Assembly: GCF_000374345.1 (NCBI RefSeq)
Contig: NZ_KB893985.1
Coordinates: forward strand, 17,646-81,645
Direction of reading: 5' to 3'
DNA length: 64,000 nt
Origin: Heyndrickxia acidiproducens DSM 23148
Lineage (GTDB): Bacteria; Bacillota; Bacilli; Bacillales; Bacillaceae_C
A model generated the notes under the pieces. That model was not told where the DNA came from and searched no databases. It saw nothing but the letters and a program-made list of their open reading frames with translations. A program made the translations under genes and the position numbers. This document shows positions 37,339-45,998 of this stretch, piece by piece (the first letter of the stretch is position 1; each line of letters starts with the position of its first letter).

Positions 37339-38121
37339 ATGAAAAGATTTTTTAATTTATCATTTTTAATTGTGGGTCTGCTTTTCGTACTAAGCGCGTG
37401 CTCCAGTTCAGCAGGCAGTGCAAATAACGATGGATTTCTATACCATTATTTTGTAAGCCCGTTTGCCGTTGTCATCAAGGCGACAGCCCAGATGTGCAAC
37501 GGCGATTACGGCATTGCAATTGTCATCTTGACACTTGTTATCCGTCTGATCCTGATGCCGTTGACTTTGCATACGTATAAAAACCAGCAGATCATGAAAG
37601 AAAAAATGGACAAGTTGAAACCTGAAATGAACGAATTGCAGAAAAAGATCAAAGCAGCGAAAACAAAAGAGGACCAAGCGAAATTGCAACAGCAAATGAT
37701 GGGTTTGTACCAAAAGCACGGGGTCAATCCTTTAAACATGGGCTGTCTGCCAATTCTGATCCAAATGCCGATATTAATGGGCTTTTACTATGCAATACGC
37801 GGATCAAAAGAAATTGCCACCCATTCATTTTTATGGTTTAACCTCGGCCATGCCGACCTGCCCATGGCGATCCTTGCAGGTATCATTTATTTGGTCCAAG
37901 CCCAGATTTCATTGGTCGGGCTTCCGGAAGAACAGAAAAAACAAATGAAATACATGACATTAATGTCACCGATCATGATTTTATTCGTTTCCTTTTCCGC
38001 CCCTGCAGTACTGCCGCTTTACTGGACGGTCGGCGGACTGTTCCTCATCGGACAGACGCTGCTGGCGAAAAAGTTTTATCAAACCCATCCGCCTAAAGAA
38101 AATACAGAATCAAATTCTTAA
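37339..38121 (+). CDS. yidC: YidC/OxaA membrane insertase lipoprotein (YidC2-like)
   Basis: A 260-residue insertase with lipoprotein signal (LLFVLSAC, lipidated Cys about 21) and five transmembrane segments in the OxaA fold. It has the cytoplasmic helical hairpin (KMDKLKPEMNELQKKIKAAK...) and the hydrophilic groove arginine region (VIRLILMPL). Position after a MifM-like ORF suggests it is the inducible YidC2 (YqjG) rather than constitutive SpoIIIJ. Its translation is likely raised when membrane insertion is impaired. A bidirectional terminator follows. Confidence 0.95.
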   Translation: MKRFFNLSFLIVGLLFVLSACSSSAGSANNDGFLYHYFVSPFAVVIKATAQMCNGDYGIAIVILTLVIRLILMPLTLHTYKNQQIMKEKMDKLKPEMNELQKKIKAAKTKEDQAKLQQQMMGLYQKHGVNPLNMGCLPILIQMPILMGFYYAIRGSKEIATHSFLWFNLGHADLPMAILAGIIYLVQAQISLVGLPEEQKKQMKYMTLMSPIMILFVSFSAPAVLPLYWTVGGLFLIGQTLLAKKFYQTHPPKENTESNS

Positions 38122-38130
38122 TGTATGCAT

Positions 38131-38165
38131 AAAAACAGAACGGGCAAGATGCCCGTTCTGTTTTT
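38131..38165. terminator. Bidirectional terminator between yidC and rok
   Basis: AAAAACAGAACGGGC (38131-38145) pairs perfectly with GCCCGTTCTGTTTTT (38151-38165). It ends the convergent yidC and rok transcripts; it touches the rok stop codon. Confidence 0.92.
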
Positions 38166-38730
38166 ATGCTTTTTCCGGTTCAAGATGCGCCGTTTCTGCA
38201 GATAGCTCCTCCTGTACCGGTTTATTTTCAGCTGCTTCATCCTGTACAGGGTTCAGGAATTGGTACAGGCCCCGATTAGGCTTACAAATTCTGGGATCCA
38301 CCTTTTCGACTGTTTTCATGAATGAAGTCATATTTGCAATTTTAAACCCGGTCCTTTCTTCGATGATCCGCTGCAAGTCAACGCCTCTGATCGGTTCTGC
38401 TTTTTCCTGCAGGATATGGATAGCAACTTCCCTCATTTTACTGGATTTGCTCCGCCTTGAAGGCCGCGATTTCCGTAACTTCCGGTCCCTTTGGAATATC
38501 TGTCCCGGGAATTCCTCCAAGGCAGCGGAAGAAAACGATTGGTAATTTAAAAATTCCTTTGAAAAATCATCTGATATATCTTTTAATTGTACCGCTTCTT
38601 TTTCATCCAATTCTCTTAATCTCTTGAAAATAAATTCCCTTTCTTTTCTGAACTCTTGCAGTACACTCATTTCGGCACTCTCAAGCTGGTTCAGCCTGAT
38701 TTTCAGCGCCATTCTTTCATTAATGGTCAA
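38164..38730 (-). CDS. rok: Rok-family DNA-binding protein (xenogeneic silencer type)
   Basis: A 188-residue protein. By eye it matches B. subtilis Rok (191 residues) at both ends. The N-terminal coiled-coil oligomerisation part starts NERMALKIRLNQLE and continues to FKRLRELDEKE. After a charged linker with a RRSKSSKMRE-type turn, the C-terminal winged-helix DNA-binding part reads LQRIIEERTGFKIANMTSFMK...KPNRGLYQF. Rok binds AT-rich DNA and represses acquired genes and competence. The start is TTG with GAGGGG 7 bases upstream. A perfect 14-bp palindrome lies 27 bases upstream. Orthology is a visual judgement. Confidence 0.8.
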   Translation of the reverse strand: MTINERMALKIRLNQLESAEMSVLQEFRKEREFIFKRLRELDEKEAVQLKDISDDFSKEFLNYQSFSSAALEEFPGQIFQRDRKLRKSRPSRRSKSSKMREVAIHILQEKAEPIRGVDLQRIIEERTGFKIANMTSFMKTVEKVDPRICKPNRGLYQFLNPVQDEAAENKPVQEELSAETAHLEPEKA

Positions 38731-38756
38731 CCAACATCCCCTCGTTTCTTCTAATC

Positions 38757-38770
38757 TTCTAAATTTAGAA
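38757..38770 (-). promoter_or_regulatory. 14-bp perfect palindrome in the rok leader
   Basis: TTCTAAATTTAGAA at 38757-38770 is a perfect inverted repeat just upstream of the rok RBS and downstream of a candidate -10 (TATAAT on the minus strand, around 38796). It could be an operator for autoregulation or another regulator; no regulator can be named. Confidence 0.4.
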
Positions 38771-39074
38771 AATTACTATGTATATAGCTTATTATAATAT
38801 GTTTGCAGAAAAATAAAAAGAGAAAAAAGTTACTTTTTTTAGAATATTGATTTCCGATGAATAAATATACAGACAGCCACACACAGGTTGCTTCGTAAGC
38901 CGGCATTTCAATCTTGCGTTCCATAACGGGACCAGACATTGCATGTTTACTGGAACTGCTCCCGTTATGTGAAAGTGGGAAAACCAGTCTTCTTTTCAAT
39001 TGGTATTTTTATAAAATTTGTCGAATATCCTCATTTTCACCCTTTTTATGTTTTAATTTTTAGAAAAGTTTTTA
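38771..39074. other. AT-rich intergenic region between rok and dhaS
   Basis: No gene recognised. It is clearly more AT-rich than the coding surroundings and holds the divergent upstream regions of rok and dhaS. Such DNA is the preferred target of Rok, so self-binding is plausible but unproven. Confidence 0.4.
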
Positions 39075-39123
39075 TTGATCCATTTAATTACTTTTAGTAG
39101 AATTTTGTATGTAAGCGTAATCA
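39075..39123 (+). promoter_or_regulatory. dhaS promoter with cre (CcpA) site at the transcript start
   Basis: TTGATC (39075-39080) and TAGAAT (39098-39103) are 17 bases apart, a good sigma-A promoter. The cre-like TGTAAGCGTAATCA (39110-39123) matches the consensus TGWAANCGNTNWCA at 13 of 14 positions and begins where transcription should start, a typical place for repression by CcpA. Confidence 0.65.
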
Positions 39124-39284
39124 ACAAGATTTGATTGCACCATGATTTTTCTATGCCAGCCATTTTAAGGTTGAAACACAGGTCACGGCCGATCCTTATC
39201 TTTTTTGGGCTTTGTAAAGAAGTTTATGATTTCGGCTGTGCCGCTGCATTATCCTTTAAGAATATTTTCAATGGAGGGAATACG

Positions 39285-40769
39285 ATGGAACAATTTACTG
39301 TGCAGTTAGATCAAAGGGTTCAGAAATTTCTTCAGGGCCGCAAAAAAATGTACATCAATGGGCAATTTACAGACAGTGCTTCGGGAAAAACATTTGATAC
39401 GCCTAACCCTGCTACCGGTGAAACGCTGGCAACAGTATATGAAGCAGAAAAAGAAGACATCGACCGCGCAGTCAAAGCAGCACGCAACGCTTTTGACAAT
39501 GGCCCGTGGTCAAGTATGGCTGCGGCTGAGAGAAGCCGGCTGATGTATAAATTAGCTGACCTGATCGAGGAGCATCAGGAAGCTTTAGCACAACTCGAGA
39601 CACTTGACAACGGAAAACCAATACGTGAAACTGCAAACGCCGATATCCCGCTGTCCATTGAACATATGCGCTATTATGCAGGCTGGGCAACCAAAATCAC
39701 TGGGCAGACGATCCCTGTCAACGGCCCGTATTTTAATTACACCCGCCATGAACCGGTCGGAGTCGTCGGACAAATTATTCCATGGAATTTCCCGCTTTTG
39801 ATGGCGATGTGGAAGATGGGTGCCGCGCTTGCCACCGGCTGTACAATTGTGCTAAAACCTGCGGAACAAACCCCTCTGTCAGCTTTATATCTTGCCCGGC
39901 TGGTTGATGCGGCCGGATTCCCGGACGGTGTCATCAACATCGTTCCAGGCTTTGGCGAAACAGCAGGCAGCGCTTTGGTGAACCATCCTTTGGTTGATAA
40001 AATTGCTTTTACAGGATCAACTGAGGTGGGCAAACTGATTATGTCCAATGCTTCTAAAACTTTAAAAAGAGTCACCCTTGAACTGGGGGGCAAGTCGCCA
40101 AATATTATTCTCCCTGACGCAGATCTTACGAAAGCAATCCCGGGAGCATTGAACGGCGTTATGTTCAATCAAGGGCAGGTCTGCTGTGCCGGATCCCGCG
40201 TTTTTATCCAAAAGAAGCATTTTGATAATGTCGTCAGCGATATGGCTTCGCATGCCCGGTCCATTAAGCAGGGGTTCGGCCTCGGCCGGGACATTGAAAT
40301 GGGCCCGCTTGTTTCGAATGTGCAGCAGGCAAGGGTGCTAAATTATATTGAGAGAGGAATTACTGAAGGGGCCGAGGTTGTTGCCGGCGGAAAAAAGCCG
40401 CGTGAAGAAGGCTATTTCGTTGAGCCAACAATTTTTGCGGATGTCCGCGATGAAATGACGATTGCAAAAGAGGAAATCTTCGGCCCGGTCATTGCAGCCA
40501 TGCCTTATGAAAGCCTCGATGAAGTAATTGATCGCGCAAACCACAGCGAATACGGGCTTGCAGCAGGAGTCTGGACTGAAAATGTTGCAAACGCCCATTA
40601 TATTGCCAACCGGCTCCGCGCCGGCACCATCTGGGTCAACTGCTACAATGTCTTTGACGCCGCATCCCCATTCGGCGGCTATAAGCAATCCGGAATCGGC
40701 CGCGAGATGGGATCCTACGCACTGAATAACTATACAGAAGTAAAAAGCGTCTGGATTGCCATTCCTTAA
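39285..40769 (+). CDS. dhaS: NAD(P)-dependent aldehyde dehydrogenase
   Basis: A 494-residue aldehyde dehydrogenase that oxidises aldehydes to acids. The catalytic Cys is in FNQGQVCCAG, the general-base Glu in VTLELGGKSPN, and the nucleotide-binding GSTEVGK is present. Closest B. subtilis relative by length and motifs is DhaS (495 residues). The ATG at 39285 has GGAGGGA 8 bases upstream; the frame is open further upstream to 39135 but without RBS. A terminator follows. Exact substrate unknown. Confidence 0.9.
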   Translation: MEQFTVQLDQRVQKFLQGRKKMYINGQFTDSASGKTFDTPNPATGETLATVYEAEKEDIDRAVKAARNAFDNGPWSSMAAAERSRLMYKLADLIEEHQEALAQLETLDNGKPIRETANADIPLSIEHMRYYAGWATKITGQTIPVNGPYFNYTRHEPVGVVGQIIPWNFPLLMAMWKMGAALATGCTIVLKPAEQTPLSALYLARLVDAAGFPDGVINIVPGFGETAGSALVNHPLVDKIAFTGSTEVGKLIMSNASKTLKRVTLELGGKSPNIILPDADLTKAIPGALNGVMFNQGQVCCAGSRVFIQKKHFDNVVSDMASHARSIKQGFGLGRDIEMGPLVSNVQQARVLNYIERGITEGAEVVAGGKKPREEGYFVEPTIFADVRDEMTIAKEEIFGPVIAAMPYESLDEVIDRANHSEYGLAAGVWTENVANAHYIANRLRAGTIWVNCYNVFDAASPFGGYKQSGIGREMGSYALNNYTEVKSVWIAIP

Positions 40770-40794
40770 ATAAAAAAAGCAGCTGAAACCTGGA

Positions 40795-40822
40795 AACAGC
40801 ACCGGCTATTGCCGGTGCTGTT
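40795..40822. terminator. Terminator between dhaS and odhB
   Basis: AACAGCACCGGC (40795-40806) pairs perfectly with GCCGGTGCTGTT (40811-40822), between convergent genes. Confidence 0.8.
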
Positions 40823-40839
40823 TATCATGGTGTATAAAT

Positions 40840-42102
40840 TTATGCTTCCAATAGCAAGTCTTCAGGATTTTCAAGCAATGTTTTTACCGTTTTCAGGAAC
40901 CCAACGGCATCTTTCCCGTCGATTACCCTGTGGTCATAAGAAAGCGCCACGTACATCATTGGGCGAATTTCAATGCGTTCCCCGTCAACAGCAACAGGGC
41001 GTTTTTGAATGGTGTGCATGCCAAGAATCCCGACCTGGGTGCCATTAATGATCGGCGTTGAAAATAAGGATCCAAACACCCCGCCGTTTGTGATCGTAAA
41101 CGTTCCGCCCTGCAAATCGCTTAAAGCCAGTTTATTATCACGGGCTTTGACAGCGAGTGCAGCAATGTCCGACTCAATTTCCGCAAAATTCTTGCGGTCA
41201 CAGTCACGAACAACCGGAACGACAAGCCCGTCATTTGTGGAAACGGCTACGCCGATATCATAAAATTTTTTCAGCAGCAGTTCATTCCCCTGGATTTCGG
41301 CATTAACATACGGGTATTTCTTTAATGCAGCAACAACAGCTTTTGTAAAGAATGACATAAAGCCAAGGCGGACATCATGATCTTTCGAAAACTGTTCTTT
41401 TTTGCGTTTTCTTAAATCCATTACTGCTGTCATATCAATTTCATTAAAGGTTGTCAGCATCGCCGTTGTATGGGTTACTTCAACCAGCCGTTTTGCAATC
41501 GTCTGGCGGCGGCGCGACATGCGGATCCGTTCAACCGGTTTGCCTGCCTCCTGGGACACTGCCGCCGGAAAGGCTGGCTGAGCCGGCGCAGCCGCGGCAT
41601 CTGCCGGTTTGGCTGCAGGTTGATATGAATCTACATCCTGTTTTCTTACTCTTCCTAATGGATCAACCGTCGGAACTTGCGACAAATCAATGCCTTTTTC
41701 ACGGGCAAGTCTGCGGGCCGCCGGGGATGCAATGGTCCGTTCTTTCTTTTCTTCTGCTGCCGGTTCCTGCGGCTGTGAAGCCTGCTGAGCAGCCGGCTCG
41801 GCAGCTGCTTCCGGCGCTTTTTCAGGCGCCGGCTTTTCCGCAGCTGCCTGTGGTGCCACTTCAGCAGCATCTTCACTTACGACTGCAATCACATCACCCA
41901 CTTGGACCGTGTCACCTTCTTCAAACTTAAGTGATTGGACTATCCCCTCTTCTTCTGAAATAACTTCCACATTTACTTTATCTGTCTCCAGTTCAACAAT
42001 ATATTCTCCTTTATCAACATGTTCCCCCGGGTGTTTTAGCCACTGCGCAATGGTTCCCTCTGTTATAGATTCTGCTAATTCAGGCACTTTTACTTCAGCC
42101 AC
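40840..42102 (-). CDS. odhB: OdhB (SucB), dihydrolipoamide succinyltransferase (E2)
   Basis: A 420-residue E2 subunit of 2-oxoglutarate dehydrogenase. The N-terminal lipoyl domain carries the lipoyl lysine in [11 protein letters not shown] (about residue 42). An Ala-Pro-rich linker follows, then a peripheral subunit-binding domain ([19 protein letters not shown]). The catalytic domain ends in the active HxxxD motif ([14 protein letters not shown]). The GTG start lies 8 bases after GGGAGG. It is downstream of odhA by 137 bases on the same strand. Confidence 0.96.
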   Translation of the reverse strand: MAEVKVPELAESITEGTIAQWLKHPGEHVDKGEYIVELETDKVNVEVISEEEGIVQSLKFEEGDTVQVGDVIAVVSEDAAEVAPQAAAEKPAPEKAPEAAAEPAAQQASQPQEPAAEEKKERTIASPAARRLAREKGIDLSQVPTVDPLGRVRKQDVDSYQPAAKPADAAAAPAQPAFPAAVSQEAGKPVERIRMSRRRQTIAKRLVEVTHTTAMLTTFNEIDMTAVMDLRKRKKEQFSKDHDVRLGFMSFFTKAVVAALKKYPYVNAEIQGNELLLKKFYDIGVAVSTNDGLVVPVVRDCDRKNFAEIESDIAALAVKARDNKLALSDLQGGTFTITNGGVFGSLFSTPIINGTQVGILGMHTIQKRPVAVDGERIEIRPMMYVALSYDHRVIDGKDAVGFLKTVKTLLENPEDLLLEA

Positions 42103-42239
42103 AATGTTGTCCTCCCTTTTACAAGTTCTTTTTATATTTTATATTCATTCTTCTGCTTGAATTGCTGCCGGCAGATTGCCACCATTCAGCCTCCGCTAAA
42201 ATTCCGGGCCGCCCGCTTGGCGCAGGCTGCCTCTGGCAA

Positions 42240-45074
42240 TCAGCGGGAAAGCGCCCCGGTTAAAATTCTGTTCTGTTCTTTTTTATGGATAACCGGGTCG
42301 CCTTCAGACGGGCTTGAACGCCTTGGCCGCCCGATGTATTTAATTTCCGCCCCCTGCGGCGCAAGTTTTTGCAAATACGGTTCAACAAAGAACCATGAAG
42401 CCATATTTTTAGGCTCTTCCTGCAGCCAGACAACTTCCTTTACGTTTGGATAGCGTGAAAATGCCGCCTTGATTTCATCTTCAGGGAACGGGTAAACTTG
42501 TTCAACCCTTAATACATGGAGCCAGTCTAAATCAGCCGTGCTGTTTAATTTTTCTTCAAGGTCAATGGCCACTTTCCCGCTGCACAATACAATTCTTTCA
42601 ACCTTTTCTTTTTGTGCCCCGAGCCCCGGCTGTTCCAATACCGTATTGAAATGGCCGTCGATTAAAACTGATGGCTCAACCGATGCAAGCGGATGGCGCA
42701 GCAAGCTTTTTGGCGTCATTAACACAAGCGGCCGGATTTCTTCTTTATTCAGCCATTTCGCTTGTCTTCTTAAAATATGAAAATATTGTCCGGCTGTTGA
42801 GACGTTTGCCACCGTCCAGTTATTTTCCGCCGCCAGCTGCAGAAAACGTTCCATCCTGCCGCTCGAATGTTCCGGGCCCTGGCCTTCATAGCCATGCGGA
42901 AGCATCATAACAAGCCCTGATTTCTGGCCCCATTTAGCCCTGCCGGAAGAAACAAACTGGTCAAACATCACTTGTGCCATATTGGCAAAATCACCGAACT
43001 GTGCTTCCCAAATGACAAGCGTCGTCGGAGAAAAGACATTATAGCCATATTCGTAACCGACAACCCCGGCTTCAGTCAGCGGGCTGTTGTAAATCGCAAA
43101 TGATGCATGAGCTCCTTTTAAATGATGGTGCGGGATGAACTCTTTTCCGGTTTCTTCATCGTGGAGAACAAGATTGCGCTGTGCAAACGTACCGCGCTGT
43201 GTATCCTGGCCGGTAAAGCGGATCGGCACGCCGTCTTTTAAGATCGACCCGAATGCCAGGGCTTCTGCGTGCGCCCAATCAATTTTTCCCTGTCCTTCAA
43301 ATACTTGTTCACGGCGTTTCAAAATCCGCGCCAGTTTTTTAAATACATGGAAATCTTCCGGCCATGCCAGCAGTTCCGTATTCAATTCTTTTAATTCTTC
43401 TTCCGGTATACCCGTTTCCATTCTTAAATAGCCTTTTCTGACATTTTCCGGCGGTTCCATTGCCGTGTCCGGTTCTTCCTTGTTATCCGGTACCCGGTCA
43501 TATGCTTCCTGAAGCTTGTGCCGGACAGCTTCATCCAGTTCTTTTACATAACCATCAGGAATGATGCCTTCTTTTTCAAGGCGTTCCCCATAAATAACCC
43601 TGACAGTCGGATGTTTTTGCACATTTTTGTACATCATCGGATTGGTTGCCATCGGTTCATCCATTTCATTATGGCCGTATCTGCGGTAACCCACTAAATC
43701 GATTACAAAATCTTTATGAAAACGCTCGCGGTAAGCGTACGCAAACAAAGCCGCCTGTACGCATGCTTCCGGATCATCCGCATTTACATGAAGGACCGGG
43801 ATTTCATAGCCCTTTGCCGGATCGGAAGCATATTTTGTCGACCTGGAATCGTAGGTTTCGGTTGTAAAACCGATATTGTTATTGGCAATGATATGGATCG
43901 TGCCGCCGGTTCCATAACCGTTCAGCTTACTCATATTCAAAGTTTCAGTAACAATCCCCTGCCCGGCAAATGCGGCATCCCCGTGAACCAAAATTGCAAA
44001 CGCACGGAGCGAATCATGTTCCGGATAACCCGCTGTGCTGCGATCGTCCTGTGCAGCCCTTGTATAGCCTTCGACAACAGGATCTGCAACTTCCAAATGG
44101 CTCGGATTATTGGCCAGCACAATTCTTGCACTCATCGGGCAGCCATTCTTTTCTTTGCGGTCTGCACCAAGATGGTATTTGACATCTCCTGTCCATCCGT
44201 ACGTAATTCCGATTGAGCCTTCGGAAGGAATGAGATCCTTGTTGGCCGCATGTTTAAATTCTGCAAAAATCAATTCATACGGTTTTTCCAAAATATGCGC
44301 CAGCACATTCAGGCGGCCTCTGTGTGCCATGCCGATGTTCACTGTTTTCACACCGGATTTAACCGAGGCAATAATCATTTGCTCCAATACAGGGACAAGC
44401 GCGTCCAGTCCTTCAATAGAAAAGCGTTTCTGCCCGACAAAAGTGCGGTGGATGAACTTTTCAAATCCTTCGACATCCGTAAGCCGTTTTAAAATTTCCA
44501 GCTTCTGTTCTTTGCTTATCTCCTGAAAGAAATTGCCGGATTCGACCGTACGCTGCAGCCAGTGCTTTTCTTCCAGTTCATGAATATGGTCAAATTCAAA
44601 AGCAACTTTTTTTGTATATACTTCTTTTAAATAATTGATCGCATCGAGCCCGTTTTTTACTTTTGGCGGAGCATCCGGGCAAATGAACGATGCCGGCACT
44701 TTTTTCAGATCTTCTTCTGTTAAGTCAAATTCGCTTAAGTCTATCAGCCTTACATGTTGTTCCGGTTTACGCAGCGGATTGATATCAGCCGCCAGATGTC
44801 CGAATGTGCGGATATTGTCCGCCAGTTTCACTGCAGCCACTATCTTGCTGAAAATTGTCGGGTTTGCCGGCAATTGAAAAGATATATCTGCCTGCCCTTG
44901 CGTCGTTTCCCCGCTTGCCGGCAGAACAGGCGCACCCCAGTGTTCAAACAGCTCCTTCATTTCTTCGCTAACGCTGTCCGGATTTTCCAAGTATTGTTCA
45001 TATAACCCCATGACATAACCCAGATTCGGTCCTGAAAAACTTTCCCAAAAACCCTTTGGTGTTTTTACACTCAT
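42240..45074 (-). CDS. odhA: OdhA (SucA), 2-oxoglutarate dehydrogenase E1
   Basis: A 944-residue E1 subunit that uses thiamine diphosphate. The cofactor region is seen at [20 protein letters not shown] and [20 protein letters not shown]. The transketolase-like pyrimidine domain carries VSSGRAKWG. It decarboxylates 2-oxoglutarate and transfers the succinyl group to OdhB lipoate. It begins [21 protein letters not shown], with GGAGG before the ATG. A promoter with a cre site lies upstream, so glucose repression of this TCA step is likely. Confidence 0.96.
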   Translation of the reverse strand: MSVKTPKGFWESFSGPNLGYVMGLYEQYLENPDSVSEEMKELFEHWGAPVLPASGETTQGQADISFQLPANPTIFSKIVAAVKLADNIRTFGHLAADINPLRKPEQHVRLIDLSEFDLTEEDLKKVPASFICPDAPPKVKNGLDAINYLKEVYTKKVAFEFDHIHELEEKHWLQRTVESGNFFQEISKEQKLEILKRLTDVEGFEKFIHRTFVGQKRFSIEGLDALVPVLEQMIIASVKSGVKTVNIGMAHRGRLNVLAHILEKPYELIFAEFKHAANKDLIPSEGSIGITYGWTGDVKYHLGADRKEKNGCPMSARIVLANNPSHLEVADPVVEGYTRAAQDDRSTAGYPEHDSLRAFAILVHGDAAFAGQGIVTETLNMSKLNGYGTGGTIHIIANNNIGFTTETYDSRSTKYASDPAKGYEIPVLHVNADDPEACVQAALFAYAYRERFHKDFVIDLVGYRRYGHNEMDEPMATNPMMYKNVQKHPTVRVIYGERLEKEGIIPDGYVKELDEAVRHKLQEAYDRVPDNKEEPDTAMEPPENVRKGYLRMETGIPEEELKELNTELLAWPEDFHVFKKLARILKRREQVFEGQGKIDWAHAEALAFGSILKDGVPIRFTGQDTQRGTFAQRNLVLHDEETGKEFIPHHHLKGAHASFAIYNSPLTEAGVVGYEYGYNVFSPTTLVIWEAQFGDFANMAQVMFDQFVSSGRAKWGQKSGLVMMLPHGYEGQGPEHSSGRMERFLQLAAENNWTVANVSTAGQYFHILRRQAKWLNKEEIRPLVLMTPKSLLRHPLASVEPSVLIDGHFNTVLEQPGLGAQKEKVERIVLCSGKVAIDLEEKLNSTADLDWLHVLRVEQVYPFPEDEIKAAFSRYPNVKEVVWLQEEPKNMASWFFVEPYLQKLAPQGAEIKYIGRPRRSSPSEGDPVIHKKEQNRILTGALSR

Positions 45075-45179
45075 TTTGAAAAACCTCCAGCCCTTAAGCC
45101 TTATTCATTTTTCATTTGTTTTCCATTTGCTGTTTTGCAGTAAATAGAAATAATGAAAATTATGTAATGATAAAGAATT

Positions 45180-45208
45180 TTTATAAGCTATAACGCTTAC
45201 AATCACAA
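45180..45208 (-). promoter_or_regulatory. odhAB promoter with cre-like site in the spacer
   Basis: On the minus strand TTGTGA (45203-45208) and TATAAA (45180-45185) are 17 bases apart. The cre-like TGTAAGCGTTATAG (45188-45201) fills the spacer and matches TGWAANCGNTNWCA at 12 of 14 positions. CcpA binding here would block polymerase, as known for B. subtilis odhAB. Confidence 0.6.
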
Positions 45209-45370
45209 TTTTATCACTGTATACGTAATAGATAAAGTTAAAAACTCTATTTTTTTAAAAATTGCATGAACGGTCGTTCAGTGCTGAATGTACAGGGAAA
45301 ACAGGCATATTTTTCTTTTTTTGCCATCATCATTTTTGAGGAATTAGACGGCATCTGCCTAATGAAACGC

Positions 45371-45398
45371 ACCACTTCCGTTTTTCAAACATACTTTA
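45371..45398 (+). promoter_or_regulatory. Candidate sigma-K promoter of the spore protein gene
   Basis: AC (45371-45372), a 17-base spacer and CATACTTTA (45390-45398) match the sigma-K consensus (AC-N16-17-CATANNNTA). The start codon of the next gene is 48 bases downstream. Confidence 0.6.
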
Positions 45399-45446
45399 TA
45401 GACAGCAGTCATGTTTCTCCCCCATTGATGAAAGGAGAAAGTCAGC

Positions 45447-45920
45447 ATGTTTCCTTGGAATACGTTCCCTTTTAACCAGGATGTGTCCGAATTTATGAAA
45501 AATATGCAGCTGCCAAATATGGATGAACAAATGAGCCAAGCCTTTTCCCAATGGATGCCTGAGCAATGGAAAGAAATGTTTGGGCAAAACGGAGAATCCG
45601 GCGCTCAGGGTCCGGCGTCGGATACCGGCCAGGCGGAGGCCGATCCTGTTATTATAGATGTTTTTGAAACACTCGATTTTATTTACGTCCGGGTTCGGGT
45701 GCAACAGAAAGAATGGCTGGAGCAGTTGAAAATTTTCCATACTTCCCATAAAGCCATCTTAAAACATATCCCTGCTGAAGGTGACGAACAGGAAATCCAG
45801 CTGCCGTCTCCGGTACTGAGAAAAGGAACCACAGCCCGGTATCAGGATGGCATACTGGAAGTGCGTTTTGTAAAAAAGGCGGAAAACCAAATGACCGAAA
45901 TTGATATTCGCTTTTCGTAG
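45447..45920 (+). CDS. Hsp20-fold protein, probable spore coat or germination protein (GerT-like)
   Basis: A 157-residue protein. The N-terminal 60 residues are rich in Phe, Met and Gln and probably mediate self-association. The C-terminal half (about 65-157) has the alpha-crystallin-like beta-sandwich pattern (VIIDVFETLDFIYVRVRV ... GILEVRFVKK). It resembles B. subtilis GerT/YocM-type spore Hsp20 relatives. An apparent sigma-K promoter supports late mother-cell expression. RBS AAAGGAGAAAG precedes the ATG. Confidence 0.75.
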   Translation: MFPWNTFPFNQDVSEFMKNMQLPNMDEQMSQAFSQWMPEQWKEMFGQNGESGAQGPASDTGQAEADPVIIDVFETLDFIYVRVRVQQKEWLEQLKIFHTSHKAILKHIPAEGDEQEIQLPSPVLRKGTTARYQDGILEVRFVKKAENQMTEIDIRFS

Positions 45921-45998
45921 CCGGATACCCTTTTCCAGGCGGAATAGAAAAAGAACAGGGCTGTACCCCGCTCGTTCTTCCAGCATGATCGTCTGTTT

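Noticed and set aside
38751..38999. Open frame of 82 codons (minus strand) upstream of rok
   Set aside because: AT-rich low-quality frame with no RBS, overlapping the rok leader and promoter.
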